From: an uncultured Roseateles sp.
GTDB lineage: Bacteria > Pseudomonadota > Gammaproteobacteria > Burkholderiales > Burkholderiaceae
Length of the DNA: 64,000 nucleotides
Reading direction: 5' to 3'
NCBI GenBank assembly: GCA_946480605.1
Contig: CAMLKW010000004.1
Coordinates: 1 to 64,000 of the forward strand
The notes under the pieces were generated by a model that had not been told where the DNA came from, did no database searches, and was given only the letters and a program-made list of their open reading frames with translations. Below, piece after piece: positions 52,301 to 60,017 of the stretch (the first letter of the stretch is position 1; every line of letters starts with the position of its first letter). The translations under genes and the position numbers were made by a program.

Positions 52301-53426
52301 GCACCGTTTCTTCACCGTCCTTGTTCTTGCCCAGCTGCAGCGCCACGCCCCAATCCGAGCGCGGCCAGACGACGCCATCGCCGCTGACGAAACCCAGCTG
52401 CCGGGCCTGCAGGCTGAGCCGGTCCTTGGCGCGGGCCAGGTCCAGCCTGCCCTCGATGTGGTCCAGGTCCAGCTCCGGCGCGCCGTCCAGCAGCTTCAGC
52501 CGCACGGCGCGCAGCGCCAGATCCAGCGTGGCGCCGGTGGGCTGGCCGCTCTTGATGTCGGCCCAGGCGCGCACGGCGCCGTCGCCTTCGCTCAGCTGGA
52601 AGGGCAGGTCCACGTGCCGGCGCAGCTCGCGCAGGTCGGCGCGCGGCAGCTCGGCGTAGAGCTGGCCGCTCCACTGGTGGAACTCGCCGGGGCGCTTCAG
52701 CAGGCTTTGCGTGAACAGGCCGCGCACCGAGAAACGCTGACCCCAGGCGGCGGGCGGCGTGGCGTCCAGGCGCAGCTGGTGGCGGCGCAGGCCGTTGCGC
52801 ATGACGAAGTTCAGGTCGGCCAGCTCCAGCGGCCGGGCGTCGGCGCGCTTCTCATCCACCCAGCGCACGCGCCCGCCGACGATGGCCAGCTCGGGCTGGC
52901 TGAACAGCCAGTCCAGCGCGGCGTCGGTGGCGCCGGCGTCCGTGGTGGGGCCGGCGGCGTCCAGATCCATGCCGCCGACGAAGATGCGGCCTTGCGCGTC
53001 GCGGCGGATGACCAGCTCCGGCTTGTCCACCAGCAACTGGGCGAAGCGCGGCTCCAGCACCACCAGCGACTGCGCCGACAGCACGGCCGCCACGCGCGGC
53101 AGCCGCAGCGCCGGACGGCCACCCGGGTCCAGCACCTGCACGTCGCCCAGCTCCATGCGCGGCATCCAGCCGCCCGATTGCACGGTGAGCCGGCCGATGC
53201 GCAGCTCTACCCCCAGGGCCTTTGAGGCTTCCTTTTCCAGCCAGGGGCGCCACTCGTCGGCCTGCGGGAGAATGGCCCAGTGCAACACGCCCCAAGCCAC
53301 CGCAGCCACCGCCCACAGCAGGGCCAGCGCCAGCAATGCCCAGCGCAGCACGCGCCAGCACAGGCGCAGAGGCCAGCTGGCGGCTCGGGAGCAATGGTGG
53401 AGGGCGGCCGAGAGGAAGTCAGACAC
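49395..53426 (-). CDS. YhdP family (AsmA-like, TIGR02099) envelope protein
   Basis: About 1343 residues, single N-terminal helix (ALLALALLWAVAAVAWGVL) then a giant periplasmic beta-rich bridge-like domain ending with DUF3971/AsmA-type C-terminal sequence (AYAAINPAVALGAFLAQLILSRPVAAANTREFHITGRWDEP). Homologues help move phospholipid to the outer membrane. GTG at 53426 preferred: a TTG at 53465 would leave only 14 bp to the divergent glnE start. Next to glnE and the Nit-like gene, as commonly seen in Burkholderiales. Confidence 0.9.
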   Translation of the reverse strand: MSDFLSAALHHCSRAASWPLRLCWRVLRWALLALALLWAVAAVAWGVLHWAILPQADEWRPWLEKEASKALGVELRIGRLTVQSGGWMPRMELGDVQVLDPGGRPALRLPRVAAVLSAQSLVVLEPRFAQLLVDKPELVIRRDAQGRIFVGGMDLDAAGPTTDAGATDAALDWLFSQPELAIVGGRVRWVDEKRADARPLELADLNFVMRNGLRRHQLRLDATPPAAWGQRFSVRGLFTQSLLKRPGEFHQWSGQLYAELPRADLRELRRHVDLPFQLSEGDGAVRAWADIKSGQPTGATLDLALRAVRLKLLDGAPELDLDHIEGRLDLARAKDRLSLQARQLGFVSGDGVVWPRSDWGVALQLGKNKDGEETVLGGEVNAQRLDFALMAQIAQRLPLGERAHRLLAELEPRGVLTALDGRWQGTLDAPRSYRVKAQLDGLAVAAKAGEDGHLGRPGLRGASLALDASERGGSARLQVQDGEVELPGLFEDPRLPITRLSTQLQWLLPQASAKSAGEVEVKLHDLALQTPDLSGEFDALWRRPAGAAGPGFLDLSGRAQRMDATRVARYIPLSLPATRSYLSRALLAGEARGISVRLKGELAEFPFDGPRSNGQFRVGLQAHGVTLAYVPHSEVGTNWPVMEGVDAELVFERAGMWIRNGRTRVLGYELTGVNGGIADMHHGRVLALEGNGRGGGPELLGFVRQSPLDEWLGHALSSATAQGPVGLKLGLAIPLDDTAQTTLKGQLQLGGVDLKLRPELPPLSGVRGRIDFDRKGLQLAGVTARLLGGDAGLEGGTQPNGSLRFAVQGQATAEGLRRATELGAVARLAQAASGQAAYRFQLAVGKDGQSELSVSSSLQGLALDLPAPLRKEADAVQPLRLLMSPTGPGRDEVRLEVGASGAPLLQAQVQRDLSGTASQVLRAALAVQDKLPALPASGVLLQANVASLDLDAWQQRLAALSGGGADGAAEALLPSQIGLRSQALKVFGRPMGRVAAVVVRDGSHWRLDVDAEQLSGRIELKGVKGSQVDAVQARLLRLSLPRSEAETVSDLIDPAKAADSSTPLPSLDIEVDDFELRGKRMGRLEVLAQAPAAARDWKLEKLQITSPDATLSASGRWGETTAGRRRTQLDWTMDIADAGKLLERLGQGQVLKGGKGQLTGQVGWDGSPLAPHYPSMAGALNIQLDTGTFLKAEPGVGRLLGVLSLQSLPRRFLLDFRDVFAEGFVFDGVTGDVKIAAGIARSDNIRIRGLQAAVLVEGSTDLAAETQKLRVVVVPEVSAGGASLAYAAINPAVALGAFLAQLILSRPVAAANTREFHITGRWDEPKVEKVEKDEAPARAASAP

Positions 53427-53479
53427 GTTGTCTTGGCACGTGGAGAAGAACCGGCCGGCAGGCAATCTAGCACAGGGTC

Positions 53480-56203
53480 ATGAGCGCACTGTTTCCCGTT
53501 ATTGCTGAGCACAGCCGCTATGTGCAAAGGGTCCGTCGCCGCTATGCGGCCGAGCTGGCGCTGCTGCCGCCGGGCCTGCCGGACCGGGCCGTCATCGGCG
53601 CGCTGATCGACACGCTGCGGGCCGACCGGCCGCTGGCGAGCAGCCTGCGCGTGGCCCGCCACCTGGTGCTGGAGCGGCTGGCGGTGCTGGACGTCGAGCA
53701 GGCCGCCCCGGTGGAGGACGTCACGCTGGCGATGACGCACCTGGCCGAGGTCACGCTGGGCCGGGCGCTGGTGGCGGCCCGCGCCGAGCTGGATGCCGTG
53801 CACGGCGAACCGCGCACGGTCGACGGCCGCGACATCGCGTTCTGGGTCATCGGCATGGGCAAGCTGGGCGCCCGCGAGCTCAACGTGTCGTCCGACATCG
53901 ACCTGATCTACGTCTACGAGGAAGACGGCGAGACCCATGGCCCGCGGCCGGTCAGCGCACATGAATATTTCTCCAGCGTCGCCAAGAAGCTGTACGCGCT
54001 GATCGGCGACGTGACCGACGACGGCCAGGTGTTCCGCGTGGACCTGGCGCTGCGCCCCAACGGCAAGAGTGGCCCGCCGGTGGTCAGCCTGGCCATGCTG
54101 GAGGAGTACTTCCTCGTGCAGGGCCGCGAGTGGGAGCGCTTTGCGTGGCTGAAGAGCCGCGTCGTTGCGCCGCTGACCGGCCTGGGTGCGCCTACCGACC
54201 CGCGCACGCTGGCGCTGCGCGACCTGGTCACGCCCTTCGTCTACCGACGCTATCTGGACTACGGCGTGTTCGAGGGCCTGCGCCAGCTGCACGGCAAGGT
54301 CCGCAGCGAGGCCAAGGCGCGCGCCGCCGGCCGGCCCGAGCGCGCCAACGACGTCAAGCTGTCGCGCGGCGGCATCCGCGAGATCGAGTTCATCGTGCAG
54401 CTGCTGCAGGTGGTGCGCGGCGGCCAGTTCCCCGAGATCCGCACCCGCTCCACCGTGAAGGCGCTGGGCCGGGTGGCCGAGCGCGGGCTGATGAAGCCGG
54501 AGACGGCCGCCAGGCTGGTGGACGCCTACGTCTTCCTGCGCCGCGTGGAGCACCGCATCCAGTTCCTGGACGACCAGCAGACGCATTGCTTGCCGCAGGC
54601 CGACGCCGACCTGGCGTGGATCGCGGCGTCCATGGGGCTGAAGTGCAGCCGCGAGGCCTGTGAATTGTTCGAGAAGCTGGGCGAGGTGCGCGAGCTGGTG
54701 GCCACCGAGTTCGACGCGCTGCTGCACGGTGCCCCGCAGTCCGGCGGCTGCACCGGCGGCCAGTGCGGCGGCCCCAAGCCCACCGTGGATGGCGAGGACT
54801 TCCTGCAGCGCCTGCCCGACGCGCTCGCCACCGCCGTGCGCGCGCTGGCGGAGACGCCGCGCGTGCAGGGGCTGCGCGAGGAGTCGCGCCAGCGGCTGGC
54901 CAAGCTGTTCTACCGCGCCGCGCAGGCGGTCGAGGCGGATGAATGCTCCTTGGACGCGGCCGTGCGCTTCGTCGACTGGGTCGAGCCGCTGCTGCGCCGC
55001 GAGAGCTACCTGGCCATGCTGGTGGAGCGCCCGGCCGTGCAGGCGCGGCTGCTGCGCCTGCTGGGCCTGGCGCGCTGGCCCATGCGCTACCTGATGCAGC
55101 ACCCGGGCGTCATCGACGAGCTGGCCGACCCGCTGCTGCTGACGGCCCGCTTCGACCGCGACGCCTTCCTGGCCGACCTGCGCGACCGCGAGCGCGGCTG
55201 GGCCCGCAGCGGCGAGGCCGACGAGGAGGCGCTGCTGGACACGCTGCGCCGTGCCCACCATGCCGAGGTGTTCCGCACGCTGGTGCGCGACGTGGAGGGC
55301 CGCATCACCGTGGAGCAGGTCGCAGACGACCTGTCGCTGCTGGCCGACGCCGTGCTGCAGATCGCCATCCAATGGGCTTGGGCCCGCTTCAAGCCCGCCC
55401 ACCGCGAACAGCCGCGCGTGGCCGTCATCGCCTACGGCAAGCTGGGCGGCAAGGAACTGGGCTACGGTGGCGACCTGGACGTGGTGTTCGTCTTCGACGA
55501 CGACGACGAGAACGCCAGCGAGATCTACGGCGCCTTCGTGCGCCGCCTCATCAGCTGGCTGACGCTGCGCACCGCGGCCGGCGAGCTGTTCGACATCGAC
55601 ACCGCGCTGCGGCCCAACGGCAACTCGGGCCTGCTGGTCACGTCGCTGGCTCACTTCGAGGCCTACCAGACCGGCCGCGGCAGCAACACCGCATGGACCT
55701 GGGAGCACCAGGCCATCACGCGGGCGCGCTTCTGCGCCGGCCCGGCCGACCTGGCGCCGCGCTGCGAGGCCGTGCGCCGCCAGGTGCTGACCGCGCCGCG
55801 CGACGTGGATGCGCTCAAGCGCGAGGTGCAGGCCATGCGCGAGAAGGTGCGCGCGGCCAAACCGGTGCGCGAGGGGCTGTTCGACGTGAAGCACAGCGAG
55901 GGCGGCATGATGGACGCCGAGTTCGCCGTGCAGCTGCTGGTGCTGGCGCACTCGGCGACCCACCCCGAGCTGCAGGACGACCTGGGCAATATCGCGCTGC
56001 TGCGCATGGCCGAGACGGCCGGGCTGCTGCCCGCGGGCGTGGGCGTGGCGGCGGCCGACGCCTACCGCGAGCTGCGCCGCGTGCAGCACCGGGCGCGGCT
56101 GGACGAGCAGTCCACCGCGCTGGACGCCGAGGCCGCCGCGCCGCTGGCCGCGCACCGCGACGCCGTGCGCGCGCTGTGGCGGGCCGTGTTCGGGTCGGCC
56201 TGA
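53480..56203 (+). CDS. glnE: Bifunctional glutamine synthetase adenylyltransferase/adenylyl-removing enzyme
   Basis: 907 residues, controls glutamine synthetase activity by attaching or removing AMP in response to nitrogen and PII. N-terminal adenylyl-removing domain around residues 120-150 (GMGKLGARELNVSSDIDLIYVY) and C-terminal adenylyltransferase domain around 650-675 (AYGKLGGKELGYGGDLDVVFVF), both with the GS..D-D metal motif. Slightly short of the enterobacterial 946. Divergent from yhdP; cytoplasmic. Confidence 0.96.
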   Translation: MSALFPVIAEHSRYVQRVRRRYAAELALLPPGLPDRAVIGALIDTLRADRPLASSLRVARHLVLERLAVLDVEQAAPVEDVTLAMTHLAEVTLGRALVAARAELDAVHGEPRTVDGRDIAFWVIGMGKLGARELNVSSDIDLIYVYEEDGETHGPRPVSAHEYFSSVAKKLYALIGDVTDDGQVFRVDLALRPNGKSGPPVVSLAMLEEYFLVQGREWERFAWLKSRVVAPLTGLGAPTDPRTLALRDLVTPFVYRRYLDYGVFEGLRQLHGKVRSEAKARAAGRPERANDVKLSRGGIREIEFIVQLLQVVRGGQFPEIRTRSTVKALGRVAERGLMKPETAARLVDAYVFLRRVEHRIQFLDDQQTHCLPQADADLAWIAASMGLKCSREACELFEKLGEVRELVATEFDALLHGAPQSGGCTGGQCGGPKPTVDGEDFLQRLPDALATAVRALAETPRVQGLREESRQRLAKLFYRAAQAVEADECSLDAAVRFVDWVEPLLRRESYLAMLVERPAVQARLLRLLGLARWPMRYLMQHPGVIDELADPLLLTARFDRDAFLADLRDRERGWARSGEADEEALLDTLRRAHHAEVFRTLVRDVEGRITVEQVADDLSLLADAVLQIAIQWAWARFKPAHREQPRVAVIAYGKLGGKELGYGGDLDVVFVFDDDDENASEIYGAFVRRLISWLTLRTAAGELFDIDTALRPNGNSGLLVTSLAHFEAYQTGRGSNTAWTWEHQAITRARFCAGPADLAPRCEAVRRQVLTAPRDVDALKREVQAMREKVRAAKPVREGLFDVKHSEGGMMDAEFAVQLLVLAHSATHPELQDDLGNIALLRMAETAGLLPAGVGVAAADAYRELRRVQHRARLDEQSTALDAEAAAPLAAHRDAVRALWRAVFGSA

Positions 56204-56209
56204 ACCTGC

Positions 56210-56881
56210 CTACCGCCTGACGCGGCGGCGCCGCAGCAGCAGCGCCAGTGCCGTGGCGCTGAGCGCCAGGCTGCCGGGTTCGGGCAGCGCCTGCGGGGCC
56301 TGCGCCGCGCCGGCTTGCTGCCAGACGGCCCAGGTCGTGTACCAGTCCACGTCGCTGTTGCGCACCTGGCTGGAGATGTCCTGGTGGCGGCCCAGCACCA
56401 GGTTGCCGCCGCTGTTGACCGTGTCCATGAAGTCGCGCCTGTCGTTGACCACCTGCATGGCGCCGACCATGGCGTCGGCGCTCGTGTAGATGGGCGTCAG
56501 CACCCAGCAGGTGGCCATGGTCTGGCCCCAGTAGACGCTGTAGAACGCCGCGGCCTCGCAGCCGCGCGTCAGCTCGGGGGCGAGGTCGTAGCTGCTGAAG
56601 GACTCGAACACCTGGGCGCGCAGCGCCGTGGAGGCCTCGGCGGCCTTGGCCTGGGTGTTGAACAGGAAATCGTCCGCCGTGTCGCAGCCGTTGAACAGCG
56701 CGGCGCAGCTGCCGTCGCGGAACTGCACGTCATAGGCCGTGCCGGCCACGACGACGCCGCTGGCGCCCAGCAGGCGGCCGCTGCCGTCGGTGAGCAGCAG
56801 CGCGGCCGGGCTGGCGGTGGCAAAGCCGGCGGCCAGCACGCTGGGGAGCAGGCGGCGGTACAAAAGGGATGGTGCAAGCAT
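56210..56881 (-). CDS. PEP-CTERM sorting domain protein
   Basis: 223 residues: signal peptide at the N-terminus, an unrecognised central domain with several Cys (DGSCAALFNGCDTADDF; TRGCEAAAF; MATCWV), and the C-terminal LPEPGSLALSATALALLLRR plus further Arg, a PEP-CTERM signal recognised by exosortase. No exosortase is in the window. The neighbour downstream on the other strand is a rhombosortase, a different sorting enzyme that would not be expected to process this tail. Possibly a secreted surface or biofilm protein. Confidence 0.85.
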   Translation of the reverse strand: MLAPSLLYRRLLPSVLAAGFATASPAALLLTDGSGRLLGASGVVVAGTAYDVQFRDGSCAALFNGCDTADDFLFNTQAKAAEASTALRAQVFESFSSYDLAPELTRGCEAAAFYSVYWGQTMATCWVLTPIYTSADAMVGAMQVVNDRRDFMDTVNSGGNLVLGRHQDISSQVRNSDVDWYTTWAVWQQAGAAQAPQALPEPGSLALSATALALLLRRRRVRR

Positions 56882-57008
56882 GAGGTGTCCTTGTTCGAGT
56901 GGCGGAGGCAGACCCTCCCACGGGCTTACGCCGCGTGCCGGGCCGGCGAGGCTCGTCGCCCGCCCCCCGGTTCACGGGGCCTGCCGAGGAAGCCGGCACA
57001 CTGGCGCC

Positions 57009-57611
57009 ATGACCCCGCCCCCTGACGACCGCCACGCCTGGCTGCTGGCCCTGGGCCTGGCCGCGCTGGCCAGCCTGCTGGCGCGCCTGGCGCCGCTGGA
57101 GGCGCTGATCTGGCAGCCGGCGCTGGCCTGGCAGCAGCCCTGGCGCTTCGTCAGCGCGGCCTTTGCGCACTGGACCCCGCTGCACCTGGCTATCAACCTG
57201 GCCGGCTGCGCGGTGCTGGCGCTGCTGGGCTGGCGGGCGGGCCTGGGGCGGCGCGAGGCGCTGGCCGGCCTGCTGGCGCTGCCGCTGACCCAGGCCGGCC
57301 TGCTGCTGCGGCCCGAGCTGCAGCGCTACGCCGGCCTGTCGGGCGTGCTGCATGCGCTGGTGGTCATCGCCGCGCTGGCGCTGCTGGCGCGCACCGGCCG
57401 AGAGCGCCTGATCGGCGCCGCCATCGCCGCCGGTCTGGCCGTCAAGCTGCTGCTGGAAGACCCGCTGGGGCCGGTGCTGCGCAGCACGCCCGGTTTCGAC
57501 TTCGCCGTGGCGCCGCTGGCGCATCTGACCGGCGCCGTGGCGGGCCTGCTGGCCTGGGGGCTGACAATGCGGCGCTTCTCCAGACCTCCGAGGACAAGCC
57601 ATGGGACGTGA
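57009..57611 (+). CDS. rrtA: Rhombosortase (rhomboid-family sorting protease)
   Basis: 200 residues with about six hydrophobic segments. Rhomboid marks: HWTPLHLAINLAG near 54-66, catalytic Ser111 in GLSGVLH, and His172 in VAPLAHLTGAVAG. The GVLH form and small size match rhombosortases, which cleave proteins bearing GlyGly-CTERM tails, and a subtilisin with such a tail is encoded at 60018-62123. ATG at 57009 chosen since the residues before are not hydrophobic. Overlaps the next gene by 11 bp. Confidence 0.85.
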   Translation: MTPPPDDRHAWLLALGLAALASLLARLAPLEALIWQPALAWQQPWRFVSAAFAHWTPLHLAINLAGCAVLALLGWRAGLGRREALAGLLALPLTQAGLLLRPELQRYAGLSGVLHALVVIAALALLARTGRERLIGAAIAAGLAVKLLLEDPLGPVLRSTPGFDFAVAPLAHLTGAVAGLLAWGLTMRRFSRPPRTSHGT

Positions 57612-58236
57612 AGCCCGCTGTACCGCCCACGTCGGCGATCAATCCGCCGACGTCACGGCCCTGCTCGAATCCACCACCGTCGTGCTGCGCGGCGACATCA
57701 AGCGCAAGTGGGACATCGCCGCGCTGCAGAACCTGCGCGTGGACGAGGGCGGCGCGCTGCGCTTCGAGGCCGGCGACGACGCCGTCACGCTGAAACTCGG
57801 CGAGCCCGAGGCCGGCAAGTGGCTGAAGAAGCTGCAGACCCCGCCGCCCACGCTGGCCGCCAAGCTGGGCGTCAGCGCCGCCAACCCGGCGCTGCTGATC
57901 GGCCCCACCGTCGGTACGCTGGACCCGGCGCTGGCCGAGGCGCTGGCCGGCAGCATCACGACCAACGTGCGCGAGGCGCGCATGCTGGTGGCCGTGCTCA
58001 GCAAGCCGGGCGAGCTGGAGCGCATGGCCGACTTCCACGCCGACATGATCTGCAAGACCGTCTGGGTCGTGCACCCCAAGGGCCCGGGCGCCAACCCGTC
58101 GGACGCCGACGTGCGGCTGGAGCTGCGCGCACGCGGCTATGTGGACAACAAGACCACGGCCGTGTCGGACAAGCTGACGGCGACGCGCTACGTGCTGAGC
58201 GAGCCGCCTGCCAAGAAGCGGGTGCGCAACCGCTGA
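57601..58236 (+). CDS. Hypothetical soluble protein coupled to rhombosortase
   Basis: 211 residues, soluble. Opens MGREARCTAHVGDQSADVTA and contains a C-terminal half with LAAKLGVSAANPALLIGPTV and ICKTVWVVHPKGPGANPSDADVRLEL, which is faintly like DUF3052-type sequences; function unknown. ATG lies inside the rhombosortase 3' end (11-bp overlap), so the two are probably cotranslated, though a functional link is not established. Ends with KKRVRNR. Confidence 0.75.
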   Translation: MGREARCTAHVGDQSADVTALLESTTVVLRGDIKRKWDIAALQNLRVDEGGALRFEAGDDAVTLKLGEPEAGKWLKKLQTPPPTLAAKLGVSAANPALLIGPTVGTLDPALAEALAGSITTNVREARMLVAVLSKPGELERMADFHADMICKTVWVVHPKGPGANPSDADVRLELRARGYVDNKTTAVSDKLTATRYVLSEPPAKKRVRNR

Positions 58237-58295
58237 GCCGCCGCGGTGCAGCAAGTCCAGGCACCAGCCGCGGACCGGCTGGCAGCATAGAGGCC

Positions 58296-59180
58296 ATGAC
58301 CCGACAGACCCATCTGGACACCCGTGCCGTTGCCCTCCTGCTGCTGTGCTGCGCGCTGTGGGGCATCAACCAGGTGGCCGCCAAGGCCGCACTGACCGAG
58401 ATGGCGCCGCTGTGGCAGGCGGGGCTGCGTTCGGTGGTGGCCGGGGGGCTGGTGTGGGCGTGGTCGGCCTGGCGCGGCATTCGCCTGTTCGAGCGGGATG
58501 GCAGCGGGGGCGGCGGGCTGTTGGCCGGCCTGCTGTTCGCGGCGGAGTTCGCCTGCATCTTCGTCGGGCTCCAGTACACCAGCGCATCGCGCATGGTGGT
58601 GTTCATCTATCTGTCGCCCTTCGTCGTTGCCTTGGGCATGCCCTTCATCGCCAAGGGCGAAACGCTGACCGCCCGCCAGTGGGCCGGCCTCGTGCTGGCC
58701 TTCGGCGCGGTCGCGTATGCGTTTGCGGAAGGCTTCTCGGCACCGCACAGCCCCAGGCAGTGGTGGGGCGACGCCTTGGGCGTGCTGGCCGCCGTGCTGT
58801 GGGGCGGCACGACGCTGGCCATCCGCGGCACGCGGCTGTCGTCCGCCGCGGCCGAGAAGACGCTGCTGTACCAACTGGGTGTGTCGGCCCTCGCGCTGTG
58901 CGCTGCCGCGGTGGCGGCGGGTGAACCGTTGCCGCTGCAGTGGTCGCCGCGGCTCGCGGGCCTGTTCGGCTTCCAGGCGGTGCTTGTGACGTTCGCGAGC
59001 TATCTCGTGTGGTTCTGGCTGATCCGCCACTACGCAGCGACCAAGCTGGCCGTGTTCACGCTGAGCACGCCGCTGTTCGGCCTGCTGGCCGGCGCGCTGC
59101 TGCTGGGCGAGGGCATCAGCGCGCGGCTGGTGGCCGCGCTGGTGGCGCTGGCGGCGGGCATCGTGCTGGTCAGCCGCTGA
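58296..59180 (+). CDS. DMT-superfamily (EamA) transporter
   Basis: 294 residues, ten hydrophobic segments as two EamA repeats (LLLCCALWGINQVAAKAAL at the start; LVTFASYLVWFWLIRHYAATKL in the second). Inner membrane exporter of unknown substrate, distinct from the DMT protein at 4843-5760. Start at 58296 is the ATG just before the first helix. Confidence 0.9.
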   Translation: MTRQTHLDTRAVALLLLCCALWGINQVAAKAALTEMAPLWQAGLRSVVAGGLVWAWSAWRGIRLFERDGSGGGGLLAGLLFAAEFACIFVGLQYTSASRMVVFIYLSPFVVALGMPFIAKGETLTARQWAGLVLAFGAVAYAFAEGFSAPHSPRQWWGDALGVLAAVLWGGTTLAIRGTRLSSAAAEKTLLYQLGVSALALCAAAVAAGEPLPLQWSPRLAGLFGFQAVLVTFASYLVWFWLIRHYAATKLAVFTLSTPLFGLLAGALLLGEGISARLVAALVALAAGIVLVSR

Positions 59181-59247
59181 TGTCGCCCGTGCGGCAGGGA
59201 GCTTTTGCGCATCTGCCTAGACTGCGCGCTCCCCGAAGGAGAACTCC

Positions 59248-59916
59248 ATGATCACGCTCTGCGGCATTCCGCTCTCGAACTACTACAACAAGGTCAAGCT
59301 GGCCCTGCTGGAGAAGGGCATTCCCTTCACCGAGGAATACGTGAAGACGCGCTCCCAGGACGAGGCCGTGCTGAGCTGCACGCCGCTGGGCAAGGTGCCC
59401 TTCATCAAGACGCCGCAGGGCCCGCTGTGCGAGAGCCAGGCCATCGTCGAGTACCTGGAGGCGGCCTACCCCGACGCGCCGCGGCTGCTGCCTGCCGACG
59501 CCTTCGAGGCCGCCAAGGTGCGCGAGCTGATCACCTACGTGGAGCTGCACCTGGAGCTGGTCGCGCGCGAGCTGTATGCCGAGGCCTTCTTCGGCGGCCA
59601 GGTCAGCGAGGGCACCAAGCAGCGCGTGGCGCGCGTGCTGCCGGCCAACATCGCGGCCTTCAAGCGGCTGGCCAAGTTCGGCCCCTACCTGGCGGGCGAC
59701 CAGTTCACGCTGGCCGACTGCGCCGCCTGGGTCAGCCTGCCGCTGGTGGCCATGGCCACCAAGACCATTTACGGCGAGGACCTGCTGGCCGCCGGCGGTG
59801 TGGACTGGAAACCCTATGCCAAGCTGATCGGCGAGCGCCCGCATGCCGTGCGCGTGAGCGCCGACCGCAAGGCCGACCAGGAACGCTCGCTGGCCGCCAA
59901 CCGCGCCGCCCGCTGA
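59248..59916 (+). CDS. Glutathione S-transferase family protein
   Basis: 222 residues: thioredoxin-like N-domain (ITLCGIPLSNYYNKVKLALLEKGIPF), conserved ESQAIVEYLE for glutathione binding, then all-helical C-domain with LAGDQFTLADCAAWVSL. Probable cytoplasmic conjugating or detoxifying enzyme. AAGGAGAA precedes the ATG. Substrate unknown. Confidence 0.93.
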   Translation: MITLCGIPLSNYYNKVKLALLEKGIPFTEEYVKTRSQDEAVLSCTPLGKVPFIKTPQGPLCESQAIVEYLEAAYPDAPRLLPADAFEAAKVRELITYVELHLELVARELYAEAFFGGQVSEGTKQRVARVLPANIAAFKRLAKFGPYLAGDQFTLADCAAWVSLPLVAMATKTIYGEDLLAAGGVDWKPYAKLIGERPHAVRVSADRKADQERSLAANRAAR

Positions 59917-60017
59917 CACCCGGAAACATGACGACAGCGCGTCGACGGCAATAGTTGGGGCCGGCGCCGGGAGGCGCCGCCTAAACTGGTCTGCATCCCC
60001 GACCACCGCCCGTCGTC

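Noticed and set aside
49476..53225. 1249-residue frame antisense to the YhdP-like gene
   Set aside because: Shadow of high third-position GC; Gln/Ala/His-rich with no motifs.
53207..56155. 982-residue frame antisense to glnE
   Set aside because: Same shadow pattern; glnE has both catalytic motifs in the sense frame.
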